Below are positions 23,197 to 34,577 of a stretch of 64,000 bases of DNA, in pieces. The DNA comes from Cystobasidiopsis lactophilus (lineage: Eukaryota; Basidiomycota; Agaricostilbomycetes; Agaricostilbales; Chionosphaeraceae): contig BCIO01000003.1 of assembly GCA_001599975.1 (NCBI GenBank), positions 2,598,677 to 2,662,676 of the forward strand, in the 5' to 3' direction. A program made the position numbers and the translations under genes. Below the pieces are notes generated by a model. That model searched no databases, had not been told where the DNA came from, and saw only the letters and a list, made by a program, of their open reading frames with translations. The stretch's first letter is position 1; every line of letters begins with the position of its first letter.

Positions 23197-24121
23197 TGTT
23201 GGAGTTGGGCGGGAGCAAGTGGTCGTGGACAGGAACCAAAACCGAAGGAGGCCGAAGGGACCAAAAAATTTCTTGCGTAATCGTAAGCAAGGAGAGTCAA
23301 GCGCTCGCTTGGGCGAATGGCGACCGCCCTAGCGTCCGCGGGCCATCTGAAGCTGTCGCAGGGGTTCGGACTTTGCTGGTATGATGCAGAAACGTCGCCA
23401 GCCGGGGCGAAAAGGTTGTAGAAGCCGAATTGGCGGGAACCGAGGGCAAGCGAGGGCTCAAACCAATGCCGAAGAAGCGCGCAGATCAACAAGTCGCAAA
23501 GGATTGGAGGTGGCCAAGGAAGAAGAGAGGAGGATGGCGTCGGAAGGCCCTCTTTGTGAGAGGCTGGCGCCCGGTGGCGAAGTCAAGACTCGGAGAGATA
23601 TCAAAGGCCCACGAGGGGGAAAGCGTTGCATGCCTATATCCAAGAGGTGCGCTCCTCTGCTTGTTGCAGCGAGCTGGCGAGAGTCCCCGAGCGCCCGAGC
23701 CGAGCGCGAAAGATGTCCTCGAGAACCGGCGCGAAGGCCCAGCAGAATGGCTGGCGACAAAGGAGGGCTCGGCGTCTTGGACTCTGGAGCTGGCCTTCAA
23801 AGGACGGCATGTAGATGTAGCAAGCCTGCCCGCTCGGCGAGGCATTGCGTGCAGTTGGTGGACGCCTGCAAAGAAAGAGTCAGAGGATCAGGTTGAGCCC
23901 TAGATTCGAAATTTTGCGTGTGCAGCTCGCTCACCTGGGCTTTCGTACATGAAAGTCTCTGGCCACGTTGGCGAAATGCGGGCTGCAAGATCAATCGTGG
24001 GGCTCAAAGTCGGCGCCGGATCCTCCACAGCCGGACCTCTGAACAGATCAGGCCTGCTCGCACCCCCCAAAGTCCTGCTCGTCCGCCGTTGCTCCCGCCG
24101 CTCACAACGCGCCAAACGGAG
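23197..24121 (-). other. Unresolved region, weak minus-strand coding hints
   Basis: This 925-bp interval lies between YTP1-like and uS14m. On the minus strand a segment around 23930-24050 reads IDLAARISPTWPETFMYESP and is followed by a good donor (GTGAGC) and acceptor (TTTGCAG at about 23850). Beyond that, at least two frames stay open and I could not choose between them. On the plus strand there are two long overlapping Arg-rich frames that look like shadows. There may be a short, fast-evolving gene here, or none. Confidence 0.3.
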
Positions 24122-24605
24122 CTACCAAGAGGCCTTGTGCCACCCGTTCATGCGGTTCGCTCGAGCCAGCATCTTGAATTGGAACTAAATCATGCAAAAT
24201 TTCGGCGGCAATCAGCTCCACCCAAAGTGCTCGCTGAGATGGACGAGCAAACGCACCCTGCAGACGCCTTGCTTGGCCAGGACACCCTTGCCCTTGCCAG
24301 TGAGCGTGCAGTGCTCGTGAATCTCGGTCGGCCGGGTCTTGCTGCCAAATTTTGTGGGATCAGCCAGAGCGAGCTGGGCTTGGTAGCGGACCTGTTGCAC
24401 GGAGGGGAGGCGCCGATCAGATGGAAGCAAGTAATTGAATCAGAACACAAGAGCGTACATTCTGAGGCAGCGTCGTGTTGCGAGCAACAAACAGATGCGC
24501 TCGGCGGGCGACCTCGGTTGCTGCAAAAGCCTGGCGCCTGAGCTGATCCTTGACGGTTTTGTAGGCGAACGACTTGACGCGGTACGGTGTAGCTGTGTTG
24601 GTCAT
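24122..24605 (-). CDS. MRP2: Mitochondrial ribosomal protein uS14m (MRP2)
   Basis: Small-subunit mitoribosomal protein of the uS14 family. Three exons in gene order: 24459-24605, 24245-24391 and 24122-24172, giving 114 residues, matching yeast Mrp2 (115). Signatures are FVARNTTLPQNVRYQAQLAL and the C-terminal HCTLTGKGKGVLAKQGVCR, ending MNGWHKASW in place of the usual LPGVKKASW. An in-frame ATG 54 nt upstream would lengthen the N-terminus; family length favours the one chosen. The second donor (GTCCAT) is weak, but the closing exon restores the family's C-terminus exactly in length. The gene is divergent from the one at 24776, 170 bp away. Confidence 0.9.
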
Positions 24606-24775
24606 TGCTGCAGCGTTGAGGAAGGCGAGTGACCAAAAGTGGGAAACCGATGAATGCACGTCGAAGTTGCGGAGGAAGAGGTCGATGTCCCCTTGTCAGC
24701 GATCTGGCTTCCATGTGTCGCGGTCAAATGCTGGCAGCAGAGGCTCAGCTATAGCCTGCAGTGTCGTCCAGTGCC

Positions 24776-26700
24776 ATGCTCACGGCCGACGTGCTGGAGC
24801 AGCACACGCTGGCCAGGCCAGCAAATGCCCACGCTTTCGTCCATTATTATTTGCAGTCCTTGGTTCCTACGCATCCCGAAACATCTTCAGACGCCTCTGT
24901 AGAGCCCCAAGCCCCCTCCTCCGGCCGGTTGTCGAGGGTGGCGGCCATGCAAAAGCGCACTCGCTCCTCGTCCCCTGCCGCCGCATTGCCACGCCGCAGA
25001 CCCGACCCGCCCGTTGCTTCTACCTCCAAAGCCGTCCACTCACCTCCACCAAAGGCTCGAAAGTCAAAGACAACGATCATCAAAGCTGGCAACCAGCCCT
25101 CAGAGGAGGATTTGGACGAGGATCACCGTCATCGTGAGTTGGCACCCCATTCCTCGGGAGAAAGGGGACGGTCTCACCTCAGAGCAGGCCTGGAAGAGCG
25201 CGCTCGGAAGCGAGCCGAGCTGAAAGAAATTCGACACGGCCCACCGGCGCTGAAAGCCAACAAGAAGCGCAAGCATCCGTCGCCCGAGCCCCCGGAGGAC
25301 GAAGAAGAAGAGGAGGAAGATGGACACGCCTCAAGAAAGCGCAAGAAGACTCTCAAGAAGATGGAACAGATGGTCGGGGCTTCCAGGAAGAAGTTGACGC
25401 ATGTGTCGAGGAGTCGAATCACGGTGGGCAATCCTTTCTCGGTGCTCCGGCCTGGCCAAGCTGATGGGCAGCTTTTCTGAACAGCTTCAAGAGCAGCCGG
25501 TCTTGGGACTCTTCAACAAAGGGTCGGCGTCGGCCCAGACGCGTGTCGGTCGAATGGCTGCGCCGCGTGAGTCGCCCACCCCATCCCCAGAACATGTTGG
25601 CAGACCGTACTGATATCACATGAATGGCAGTCCCTGACCTGGCATTCCATGAACATTCTTTCCTCTCTCGCAAACCCAGGGATCGAGCCCCGCCTGTCTT
25701 CGCTGAGCTAAAGAGCAAGCTCCGGGAAGAGCAGTTGCCATCGTCCTCGCCACCACGGCCTGCACCGAGGTACTCTCCCTCTCGCTCTCCCAATGACTTG
25801 GCGACGCGGCAGCTGGTATCTTTGTCGCCGCTTGGGCCTACCAGCAGGGTTGAATCTTGGCAGCCGACTGATGACGACGACCTCTCCGCCGCTCACTCAG
25901 CTACCTCTTTGAAGCTGCGCCGGCAAAGGAAGAGGGCTGAAGAGATGACAGAGCTCGCTCAACGAGAGCAGGGGCCATTGGCAACAATTGGGACGGCGAA
26001 GCTCCGGCCTTTGGACCCAGCCAGCCCCGCCCTCTCGCCGGACGAGCCGTTGCCGCCGCCAATCCGGGCTCCTCCTACTCCACCATGCTCCAAGCGAGTG
26101 GGAGCGGCTTCCCCTCGAGTGCCAATGCCCGCACAGAGCGAGGCAAGACCTTCCCCGGAGCCAAGCCCGCCGAGGCGCGCTGCCAGAACCCACTCGTCGA
26201 TCGACGTGGACGCCATCTGCATGGACGGCTGGGTGGCGGAGCCCTCGTCGGACAGCCTCCGCCAATCCGTCCTCTCCGACGGCCAGCATCAACAAGCGTT
26301 CGAGGCGATTCAACAGCGCTATCTGGACAGCGCGCGTCCGAGCAGTGCCACCTACCGGCACCGGCCGAGCGACTACTACACAACTGATCAAGACTTCCTT
26401 GCCGAAGAGCATGGCTACGCGGCGCCTCCTCGGGAGCCCTCTTCTCATCATCAACACCACGACCAATCTCTGTACTACCAGCACACGCTCGACCACCAGC
26501 CTTTTGATGGCGATGCTCTTTGTCCTGAAGCGCAATCGCATTCTCATCACCCACCCGTAGTGTTCGACCCTGTCCGTCGTTGGGTTCCGTTTGAAACGGC
26601 CCAGCCTTCTCTCCCGCCGCCGCCTCAGTCTACAAGAGCTGCTGAAAGGGAGGACCAGCGCCTCTTTAAGGACTTTTGGCATCCGCAGGTGCCTTTGTGA
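24776..26700 (+). CDS. Uncharacterised disordered nuclear-type protein
   Basis: Four exons: 24776-25133, 25188-25423, 25461-25566 and 25631-26700, giving 589 residues. The second intron is only 37 nt (25424-25460). The N-terminus begins MLTADVLEQHTLARPANAHA, a possible short helical motif. It is followed by repeated Lys/Arg clusters (KANKKRKHPSPEPP, then an acidic run, then RKRKKTLKKM) that look like nuclear localisation signals around an acidic tract. The second half is Ser/Pro/His-rich and ends RLFKDFWHPQVPL. I do not recognise a family. Alternating basic and acidic tracts suggest a chromatin or nucleolar protein, but that is an inference from composition only. Confidence 0.75.
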
Positions 26701-27670
26701 CTTGGGCTCTGGCGGTTATCTTGGACGGACAAAATGTTGTTGCTTGGCTTTTCGCTCGTGCTCGTGCCAGCGCCTGTCCTGCATCGCTCTTACCTCTCCA
26801 CATTATGGTTTGCACCTCCCGCTGCTCCAGCAACCGCCGCCACCAGATAAGGTCTCTTGGCAGTAAGCGACTTTCTGGTTCGGTGAACTTTTTTGAGTTG
26901 GAGAGAGCTCACCACTTCTTGGTCCTCGACAGCGTGCGGCAAGGTCGGCGGCACCATGGCCTTGTTCGGAGTCGGTACGTTGACCTGTTCCCTGTTGAAT
27001 CGTCTCAGAACGAGAAGCTGATTGTGCCCGGTCGCTGCAGGATTCAAGGACAAGATGGTGAGCGGGACGGCTAGTCTTGCCCATTTCCTCCTCTTCTGAC
27101 TTGCTGGGCCCGTGCAGAAGACGATTAACGCACTAAGAGCTCGGTCGCGCTGTTCGAGACCGTAAACACGGAAGCAGGTTTGTCGCTATCGATTTCGCAG
27201 TCGAGTGGTGCTCATGCTCTTCTATCAGCCAGTCCTCCGTCGGCTCCATCTTTGGCCTGAAAAGCACAATGAGGAGGTACGTTTCAGCTGTGTTATCTTA
27301 GCCTGACCAAGCGGCTCATCCTCGGTCCCTCGGTGGCATCACAGATGCTGCCCGGGCTCAGTGGGGAGGGCGTGGTCATCCCTCCAGTCCTCCAAGAAGC
27401 GGCCACCGCCTTAAATGAGCAGCCCCCCGGCAACATCAGCTTGTCCATTCGACCGCCTCCTCCTCCTCGGCCTTGTTCGCCAGCCATTCGCCCATCTTGG
27501 CCACCTCTGGCCACCATGGCACGGCAACAGCAGCCGCCCAGCGAGGCCAACAGGCGCTGACTCAGCTTGGCGTGGTCGGGACTTGAAGGGCTTGTGGGAG
27601 AGCTAAGGTGGTGTCGCGGGGCAGAGAAGGGAAAGTGAATTAAAAAGGAGAGGCGGCTACAAGGTGCGTC
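26701..27670. other. Unresolved region between convergent genes
   Basis: This 970-bp region contains several splice-like signals on the plus strand. An ATG at about 26954 opens MALFGVG, a GTACGT donor follows and an acceptor leads to FKDKM. A later segment near 27130-27290 reads RFVAIDFAVEWCSCSSISQS. I could not join these into one frame or match a family, and open frames also exist on the minus strand. A small multi-exon gene is possible but unsupported. Confidence 0.3.
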
Positions 27671-28579
27671 CTATCTATTCCCTGCTTTTCTGTTGCAGTC
27701 GGGAGGCTCACGTCGGGCGAGTTGATTAATACAGATGGCGATGAAGACGAAGACGAGCAAGAGGACGGAGAAGAGAGTGTGGAATCCAGCTCGGCGGCTA
27801 TGGTCTGTGCGCTTTGTGAGCCGTGAGGAGACAGCAGAGGGTTACAGCCGATGCTCACCCATTCTGATGAATTGAATGTACCAGTTCAGCGCCTTTGTCG
27901 ACGTAAGGCATGAGTTGGACGAGTCCTCTTTTGAGCAGTGACGCCGAAGGAGAGGGAGAGGAAGGGTCGAGCTGGGTCGCCTTGGACGGTGTATTGGCAG
28001 GTGAGGACTGCGTCGGGCGGGGCTGGAGGGGCGTCGATTCAGGGGTCAGTTGATAAGCGGTGGTGATGGCTTGGGGAGCACCGGGGCCTGTGGCACCGTC
28101 GCCGACGGGCTGCTCGATATCGATCTTGAGCGCGGCGGCCGCGTCGTTCTTCCCGTCCTCCTCCCGCTTGCCCTTGCCGATCCAGCCCATGTAGAAGACG
28201 TACGAAGCTGGACCGTAGAGTGCAAGTTTCTGCATGACCTCGATGGCCTTTTGCACCCGCTTTCCCCCCAAGTAAGCCAGCGCGAAGGCGCCTCCCCACA
28301 ACACCAAGCCGACCGCCATGACCGCCACTGAATTGTGGCCTATCTTGTCTTTCTTCTTGACAATGATCAACGAGGCGATCTGAAGGGGCAGAATCGCAAA
28401 AGTGAAGGCCGCCTGTCAAATCGTAAGAACTGAACAGCTCGGAGAAGCATCCTTTCACTCACTGTGACCTTGTCTATCTTGTTACTAAAGATGGTGTAAA
28501 TGTTGAGTACAACTGCCACGAGGGTGTAGAGCATGCCCCCGGCATTGAAGAGAGTGTTAAGAGTAGCGGGGTTCGCCAT
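27671..28579 (-). CDS. Uncharacterised multi-pass membrane protein
   Basis: Three exons in gene order: 28463-28579, 27859-28412 and 27671-27797, giving 265 residues. The first ATG of the best frame gives MANPATLNTLFNAGG. Four to five hydrophobic segments are visible: GMLYTLVAVVLNIYTIF, AFTFAILPLQIASLIIV, VAVMAVGLVLWGGAFALAYL, LALYGPASYVFYMGWIG and, after a 90-residue disordered cytosolic-type loop, FHTLFSVLLLVFVFIAICI near the C-terminus. The last helix is encoded by its own exon reached through an ACCATAG acceptor. No family is recognised. It may be an organelle membrane protein with a C-terminal anchor. Confidence 0.72.
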
Positions 28580-28940
28580 CTTTCGGTTGTCGGAGGAGAA
28601 GGACCGCGAAAACCTCGTGGCTCCGACGTTGCCATTCAAAGCTCTATCTGCTCCGCTTGTCGTGCCGAAAATTACAAAGAAGGCGCCGACTTTCATCTTG
28701 ACGCCACACGAAAGCCGGGGTGGCAAACGACGTCCAGTGGCACCTTTTGACGAGAGTCTCGCTCCCTGCTATGCCTCTCCCGTCTTTGGCTTCGATTGTG
28801 TCTCGAAGTGCTCCTGTCTTTGCTCACTGCTCGGTAGAAATGCCCACATGTTGAAGTGCACTCTTGCGGAAACCGTTGCGGCGGCGGGCTTCCTTCCTCT
28901 TCATCGACCACATCCCCTCTGTTGCTTCTAGACAACCCAA
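28580..28940. promoter_or_regulatory. Divergent intergenic region
   Basis: This 361-bp region lies between the start of the minus-strand membrane protein and the plus-strand orphan at 28941. It should hold both promoters. An upstream in-frame extension of the minus gene (to about 28726) is open but not protein-like. No specific motif is identified. Confidence 0.4.
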
Positions 28941-29857
28941 ATGATTCTCAACCAGCAGCAGCAAGCAGCCAGAGCCACCTTTACCCATGGCATCCGTCTG
29001 GCTTTCGGTCAGATTACCACCTTGCACGCGCACATTTGCAGCCAACGGCGCAGCGGCTCCTTTCGCAACAAGTCCTCCTACGACTGGGACGTCCTGCTCT
29101 GCCCATTAGAAGCACTCCGCGATGCTTTCGATTGGAAGACCTTGAAGCCTCTTCTGGCCTCGGATTCCAGCTCCAATCGGCTCCAACTTCGCCAACACTT
29201 CCAGGGCCATCGGCTCGCCCTCTACTTCATGTTCCAGTTTGATTCGTTGTACCCCGAAATGGGCTGGCGGCGATGTGTTCAAGAGCGAATCGGTTTGCCG
29301 ATCTGGTACCTTTGGCCCGAGTGGCAACAGCAGTGGGGACCAGCAATGGAACCGGTCGAAGGAGTGGAGATTGAAAAAGATGATGTGTTGGAGAAAGGAA
29401 AAGGGCTTGAACTTTGGCAGTCTTTCCTCTATACGGTGAGTTTTGTCCTCATTCTGGCCATGAGCAAGGAACCTGAATCGGCGTCCTCACCCAGGTCATA
29501 CGTGCTATCATCATGAAAGGAATTACAAAAGGCCTGTTTTGGTCTGCGAATTTTGAGCAGTCCGACCTGGAGTCCCACTGCCACTGTTCGTTCTTCCTCT
29601 CCTTCCTTCCGTATCCATTCGCTAAATCATTTAACTACACAGATAGGGGCAAGCTCTTCTCCAAAGGCCCTCTCGGCGACTCGCAGCTCTACCGTCCTCC
29701 TCCAGCCCGTCTTCGTCTGATCAAGAGGCGCCACCAGGTGGCGAACAAGATTGAGCAGTGGTGCAGCAGCTGGACTCCGAAGAGACAAAGGGCTTCAGAA
29801 AAGTATTCAGATCTGAGCTCTTCTGCTTCTTCTTCGTCTGGATCATCTGTAGAGTAG
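28941..29857 (+). CDS. Uncharacterised protein with an N-terminal helical region
   Basis: Three exons: 28941-29435, 29495-29585 and 29643-29857, giving 266 residues. The start MILNQQQQAARATFTHGIRL is the first ATG. The protein is aromatic-rich in the middle (LALYFMFQFDSLYPEMGWRR and IWYLWPEWQQQWG), has an acidic patch, then a basic segment (RPPPARLRLIKRRHQ) and a serine-rich C-terminus. No signal peptide is evident and membrane segments are not clear. I do not recognise a family. Splice sites are canonical and the frame is continuous, so the gene is likely real. Confidence 0.68.
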
Positions 29858-30081
29858 ACTGTGATAGTGGCAAATTGGGACTTGTTCGGTGGCGCACCTT
29901 AGGAATGCACGATGCTAACATTCTCTCGGATTCTCGACGTCATTCAGGCCGACGAGGACCCTCAAATCGAGTTGCTGAGGTTGCTGGCACCGCACTGTGG
30001 AGACCACCAGCTGGTCAGCTCGCTCCCCGGTGCATTCTCGAACTCTCTCCTCCCGACGTCGAAAAGGTCTGTTCGCCACCC

Positions 30082-32469
30082 ATGCAGTCTCTGCCGCTTG
30101 AGATACTAGAGTGAGGGACATTGCCAGTCGCCAGAAGCGAGCGCTGACAAGCCGTCGCCCCAGGCACATTTGCGCCCACCTGGCCGCCTCGTTTGTCGAG
30201 GAGCCCACCATCGACCCTCCCGCAAAACTGGCCGCCAAACCTAGCTCATCTTTCATTTCTTTTCCCTCGCACCTCATGCTGGAGCCCTCGGCGCCCGTCC
30301 AATGCAATCAGGCGCTGCATAATGTTTGCCTCGTCAACCACGCGTTTTACGAGGCCGCCCGACCATTGCTGTGGGCAAACGTGCGCATTTCGTACCCAAG
30401 GAGCTTTGAAATCTTGCTGGAGAAGATTGCCGAGCCCGAGTCGGACCAACTGAACGATGCCAGGCTGGCCCGCTCCGCTGAAAGGCTGATGACGCCGCCT
30501 GGCAGCCGCACCGGCAGCCGCGACCGGGACTGGTCTCGAAGGGAGCGGTCGACCTCAAGAGAGAGGTCCAACTCGCTCCGCGAGCCTGTGCTCGACAGAA
30601 GGCGGTCTACCAGTCGAGGCCGGCGCCCCGATTTGGAAGTGCATGGCGAGCGGGACGAGGAGGACATGGCACGTTCTTTGGACAGTGTCACGATGGGTGA
30701 CTTTGAGGACCGTGGGCGCTCTCGGGGTCGGGCGGACGCTCCATCTTGGGAGGATGCCCGCAGCTTGTCCCGCCATCGCATCGAGGCCTTCCTGGAGGAT
30801 CCGTTCAGTCCCGGCGTTTTCATCCAGCAGCTGTCTTTCAGCAACTTCAGGACGTCTGGTCTCGGAAGTGAGCTCTCGCTGCTTCGATTGCGCACGACGG
30901 GTGTCTCAAAACCATCTCGCAGGAACTGTTGGGCAAGGCAGCCAGCAACGATTCATCACCGCCCCTCGCATGCTCCGCTTTCTCAGGGGCACACGGGCTT
31001 TGCGATATCGATCGCTGGTCTCCGAGGAGCTATCCGAGTTTGACGACGAGTTGCTCCGAGGCAAATTGACGCGATTAGGGTTCACCGAGTACATGGATTC
31101 TTCTTTAACGTGCGTATTGGCTCTTCGCAAGACGTCTATTCACTTCTGTTGCTGATGATCTTGCAGATTGGAGGTCATTGAGGAGATTTTGCTTCGTGGG
31201 GGCTGCCTGGTCTCGTCGCTGGCCGATTTGGCCAAGCAAGCGGACGACTTTAAGGGCTCTGCGCTGGCGCTGGCGACCCCAGCACTGCAGGCCATTGACC
31301 TCTGCGGATGTTCCAGCTCCATTTTCCTCTCATCGATGCAGCGCTTCCTCGACCGCTACAGCCTCAACAACATTGCAAACGCCCAGGATCGCCCCCGCGT
31401 CTGGTTCCCAGTAGGCTCGACCATCGTTTTACTGTTACTTTGTCCATTGTTGACTGACATGGCCTATCGACAGCATTGTAAACGCCTAGGTCTGTTCGAT
31501 GCGGCACTGCCACTGGGCACGCTCGCCGCATTTGTCCAATCCTTTCCTCATCTTACGCATTTGGATTTGGCCAAGAGCAAAGCAACTGGTAGTCTCTTGG
31601 AGGGAATGGCCAGGATCCCGACCCTACGCCTAAAGTCTCTAAGCTTGGCCAGGTGCAAAGGCCTGACCGGCGAAGCGATCCTCGCTTTCTTCTGCGGGCC
31701 TTCAGCCGTCACCGCCGACTTGGAAGAGCTCTCTTTGAATGGCGACGATGCCAACCCGTCGCCTTTGACCGCCACTCAGCTGCACATTCTTCTCTCCACC
31801 GGCACTTGCTTTCAGTCTGGCAAGCTTACCTCTCTCGACCTCTCTTCCTGTCCGTTCACGGACGAGCTGCTCATGGATCTACCGCTCTCTACGCAAGACA
31901 ACAAAGGTCGGCTCCTGGTGCTAGGGCTCGCCTGTTGTCGCAACATCACTTTGCCCGGCGTCGCCCGCCTGGTCTTCACTCGGGTGACCACGGTGGAGGT
32001 GCTGGACCTAAGCAAGAGCTGCTTCCCGTTTGCTGCTTATGGCCAGCGAGGTTCCAACCGGCCTCACGTGGACATCTTCAAGCTGCACTCCGAGCTCGTC
32101 AACCCGCTGTCTAAGGCCTCTGTGGCGGACGGCTCGCGCAAGTCGCACCTAAGGGTTATAGAGCTGGAAGAGAGTACACTGGAGGATATCAGGGGCGGAG
32201 CACAGGTGTGGAAAGTGATCTTTGGAAAAGGTTCGCCCCTCTCGTTCTCTCAATTTAGAGCTCAAGCCGACGGAAGGGCACGACCAGGACGGCGCGGTTG
32301 GTATGTCCAGGTGAATCTGGGCTCCGAGCAGCGCGCGGACGGCACTCGGCAGCTTCGGCTTCTGGGCGAAAGCGAGCGCGACTTGATGCTGAAGTTGTCG
32401 GAGAAGCCCAACGTGCATGGCACCATCGGGTGGAACCCGTTCAAGCTGGACATTCTGAACGGACTGTAA
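30082..32469 (+). CDS. F-box / leucine-rich-repeat protein with RS-like insert
   Basis: Five exons: 30082-30110, 30164-30867, 30923-31109, 31167-31410 and 31474-32469, giving 719 residues. The F-box opens the protein (MQSLPLEILEHICAHL, then VCLVNHAFYEAARPLLWANV), indicating an SCF ubiquitin-ligase adaptor. Residues about 125-215 form an Arg/Ser/Asp-rich segment with SRERSNSLREP and RRSTSRGRRPD, unusual inside an F-box protein. LRR-type repeats follow (FPHLTHLDLAKSKATGSL, LKSLSLARCKGLTGEAIL, LTSLDLSSCPFTDELLM). An upstream in-frame ATG at about 29908 would add some 58 residues. I chose the later one because it begins at the F-box. Intron 4 is 63 nt and stop-free, so its retention would be silent for frame. 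Confidence 0.82.
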
Positions 32470-32735
32470 GGGCCGGCTTCCTCTCCTTGGCCGACCCAAG
32501 TCTCACGGGTGTTGTTCGCGCAGAGGGCGATTCGGTGTTGAAAGTGGCCTATACGGATACCGTGCGCGTTCGCTTCCCTTTACCACTCCGTTTGCTAACG
32601 TCGGGGTCGCTTGCAGATTCTTTTCAGGTGTAAAGCGAATAGCCTTGATTCGGGTGTAGAAACGGAGGAACAAGTTGAACGTGCAAAATAGCTCAGGTGA
32701 ATTCATGTGCCACAAGCCCCGGTGCTACCGCCCAT

Positions 32736-33176
32736 CTATGCGCCAGTCTTCTTGACTGTAGTTTGCGTTGAATGAGCGCTGTTTTCAATGGGCAATGAGG
32801 GGAAGAAACAAAACGCACTCTGATAAGCTGCCGCAACGAAGGGACTGGGTGGACCAAATCGACGCCCGTCAGCATGGCCGGGCGCGTGACAGAGGTCAAA
32901 GCAGCAAAGAGAACGCACAGGGAGAAGCCAAGGGACATGAAGGTCACAATCTTGAAGGCGAGGCCGGCCTTGTTGGTGTACTTGAATCTGCGAAGCGCCC
33001 GCCATCGTCCATATGATCAGCTCCCCCAAACATTGAGGGCAGGTACGCAGCGGCGCTCACGGCATGTTGTGAGGAACAACGTTCTCGACGTGGAGCGACC
33101 GCCTGGCGAGGGTCTGCGCAGGGCGGGCAGCGAGAGCTGAGCGGCTCAAGGCCAATCCGGTTCGGGCGACGAGCAT
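32736..33176 (-). CDS. COX8: Cytochrome c oxidase subunit VIIc homologue
   Basis: Small inner-membrane subunit of respiratory complex IV. Four exons in gene order: 33061-33176, 32919-32987, 32819-32844 and 32736-32755, giving 76 residues. The first 30 residues form an Arg/Ala-rich mitochondrial presequence (MLVARTGLALSRSALAARPA). The mature part begins HVENVVPHNMPFKYTNKAGL, then a single membrane helix (VTFMSLGFSLPFVAAAYQ) and the short tail KKTGA. This matches the COX8/VIIc pattern in length and order. All four exons are needed to obtain it, and the last two are only 26 and 20 nt. Confidence 0.92.
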
Positions 33177-33517
33177 TTTTCCTGCGGCGTTCCGGCGTCA
33201 GATCCTGGCTCGCATCCCGTTCTGCAAACGACAAACGCTGACTCTGTGGGATTTACGAGGAACAACAGTAAGGAATCGTCGCTGCAGCGCACGATTTTGT
33301 CGAGGAGGGCTCCGGAGCTCCAAATGTGAGGCAGGTGGTAGGCTGAAACTCAAAGTCGCTCGACGACCTCGAAAGTTGGCAAGAGGGGTGCGTGTGTTGT
33401 CATTAGCAAAGTTACAATGTGTTGGTCGAGTCTGCTAGGACCTTGCCACTAGGCGAGGGCAGGTTCGTGCTGCTCACCTCGCGTTAGCGCTGGGTTGACT
33501 CTTTCACTAAGGCACGC
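33177..33517. other. Intergenic region, no gene seen
   Basis: This 341-bp region lies upstream of COX8 and downstream of CIA30, both on the minus strand. It should hold the COX8 promoter. No coding signal or clear motif is visible. Confidence 0.6.
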
Positions 33518-34577
33518 TTACCACTCAAATCTGTCCACCACAGAATGAGAAAAAGGAAAGAGGAAGCACCAGGAGGGAGGAGCAACTCACGACTCGATGC
33601 CCAGATCGAAGGGATAGTTTTGGTCGGTTTGGATGAGCTCGTCGCCGCCGCCTTTGCCACCGGTCGGCAGCATGACGGAGATGCCGATCGTCCGAATCTT
33701 TTCCCGCATCATCCGAAGCTGCTGCTCCGCCATCTCACCCGAGTTTGTCAGAGCAAAATCAGCAAATGGGATCTGTGGACAGCGGGGTGTCATCTCAGGT
33801 ACCTATTGCGAAGGTGGGAAAGGGACGCACCAGCACATCTTCCCAGCTGTTGGAGGTTGAAAGCCATAGCCGATGTTGGTATAAGTCGGATTGCACTGTT
33901 TTGATACTTCGAAGTCAACGCTGTGAGCCATCAACGATGGATACGCAAGCGGACCTGGCCCATCAGTTTGAATGTTGACAAAGAATCGCAGATTAGGTGA
34001 TTGGGCATGAGCTGGTGGGGCTCGGATGCGGAGCTTGAGGAAGGCATAGGGCGAAGAATCCCAGCACATTGTGCCGAACAGACTTTTCCGATTCTGCGTG
34101 GCTGCAATGAGCTAGTCGATACGAATTGAAATAGTGAGAAGCGACTTGCCCTAATTCGCATGCCAGCGTACCCGCTTCGCTCGACTTGACGTCCGCCCAG
34201 CTTCATATTCGGGTGAACGCTGCCATTCAAATGCCCATGAAAGCGACCTGCTCCACGTTCACATGGTCCAAAGCAGACTCGAAGAATGGGCATTACCCTT
34301 GCCCGACTCGTCCACGTCCATGTGCGCAACCGAAAGCCCATTCATGTCCGCATCGCTGCCATGCACGAATTGCTTGAGGTCCTCGGCGCATCGGATGGCG
34401 GCCAGCTCCATCGGCGCTTCATGATTTGGACCCAGTGGAGCTGCTCGTAGAACTGCAAAGGCAAGGAGCGCTTTCAGGAAAAGGCGTTCAAAAGTTTCTG
34501 CGGGCGAGAGCCGCACTCTTGGAAGACTCTTCGCGCAGATGCTGCACCGAACGGTTCAAGACGCTCCTCCACGCCAT
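33518..34577 (-). CDS. CIA30 family complex I assembly factor (NDUFAF1-like)
   Basis: Seven exons in gene order: 34517-34577, 34297-34452, 34150-34247, 33955-34093, 33831-33895, 33591-33772 and 33518-33530, giving 237 residues. The CIA30 fold is marked by GRFHGHLNGSVHP, QVERSGYAGMRI, LFGTMCWDSSPYAFLKLRIR, RFFVNIQTDGPVQSDLYQHR, SWEDVLIPFADFALTNSGE and the closing FDLGIES. The family helps assemble mitochondrial NADH dehydrogenase; related fungal copies may act elsewhere. The N-terminus (MAWRSVLNRSVQHLREESSK) resembles that of fungal members and is not a classic presequence. The third intron (34094-34149) uses a GC donor (AGG then GCAAGT); no GT in reach restores the conserved frame. The last 13-nt exon is the least certain part. 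Confidence 0.88.

Noticed and set aside
25897-26682. Minus-strand frame of about 261 codons
   Set aside because: Arg/Leu-rich antisense of the last exon of the orphan gene at 24776-26700. No protein-like domains.
26930-27100. Possible Tim17/22/23-like segment (GKVGGTMALFGVG)
   Set aside because: The Gly-rich stretch is too short and the following exons could not be joined into the family's helices. Left as unresolved.
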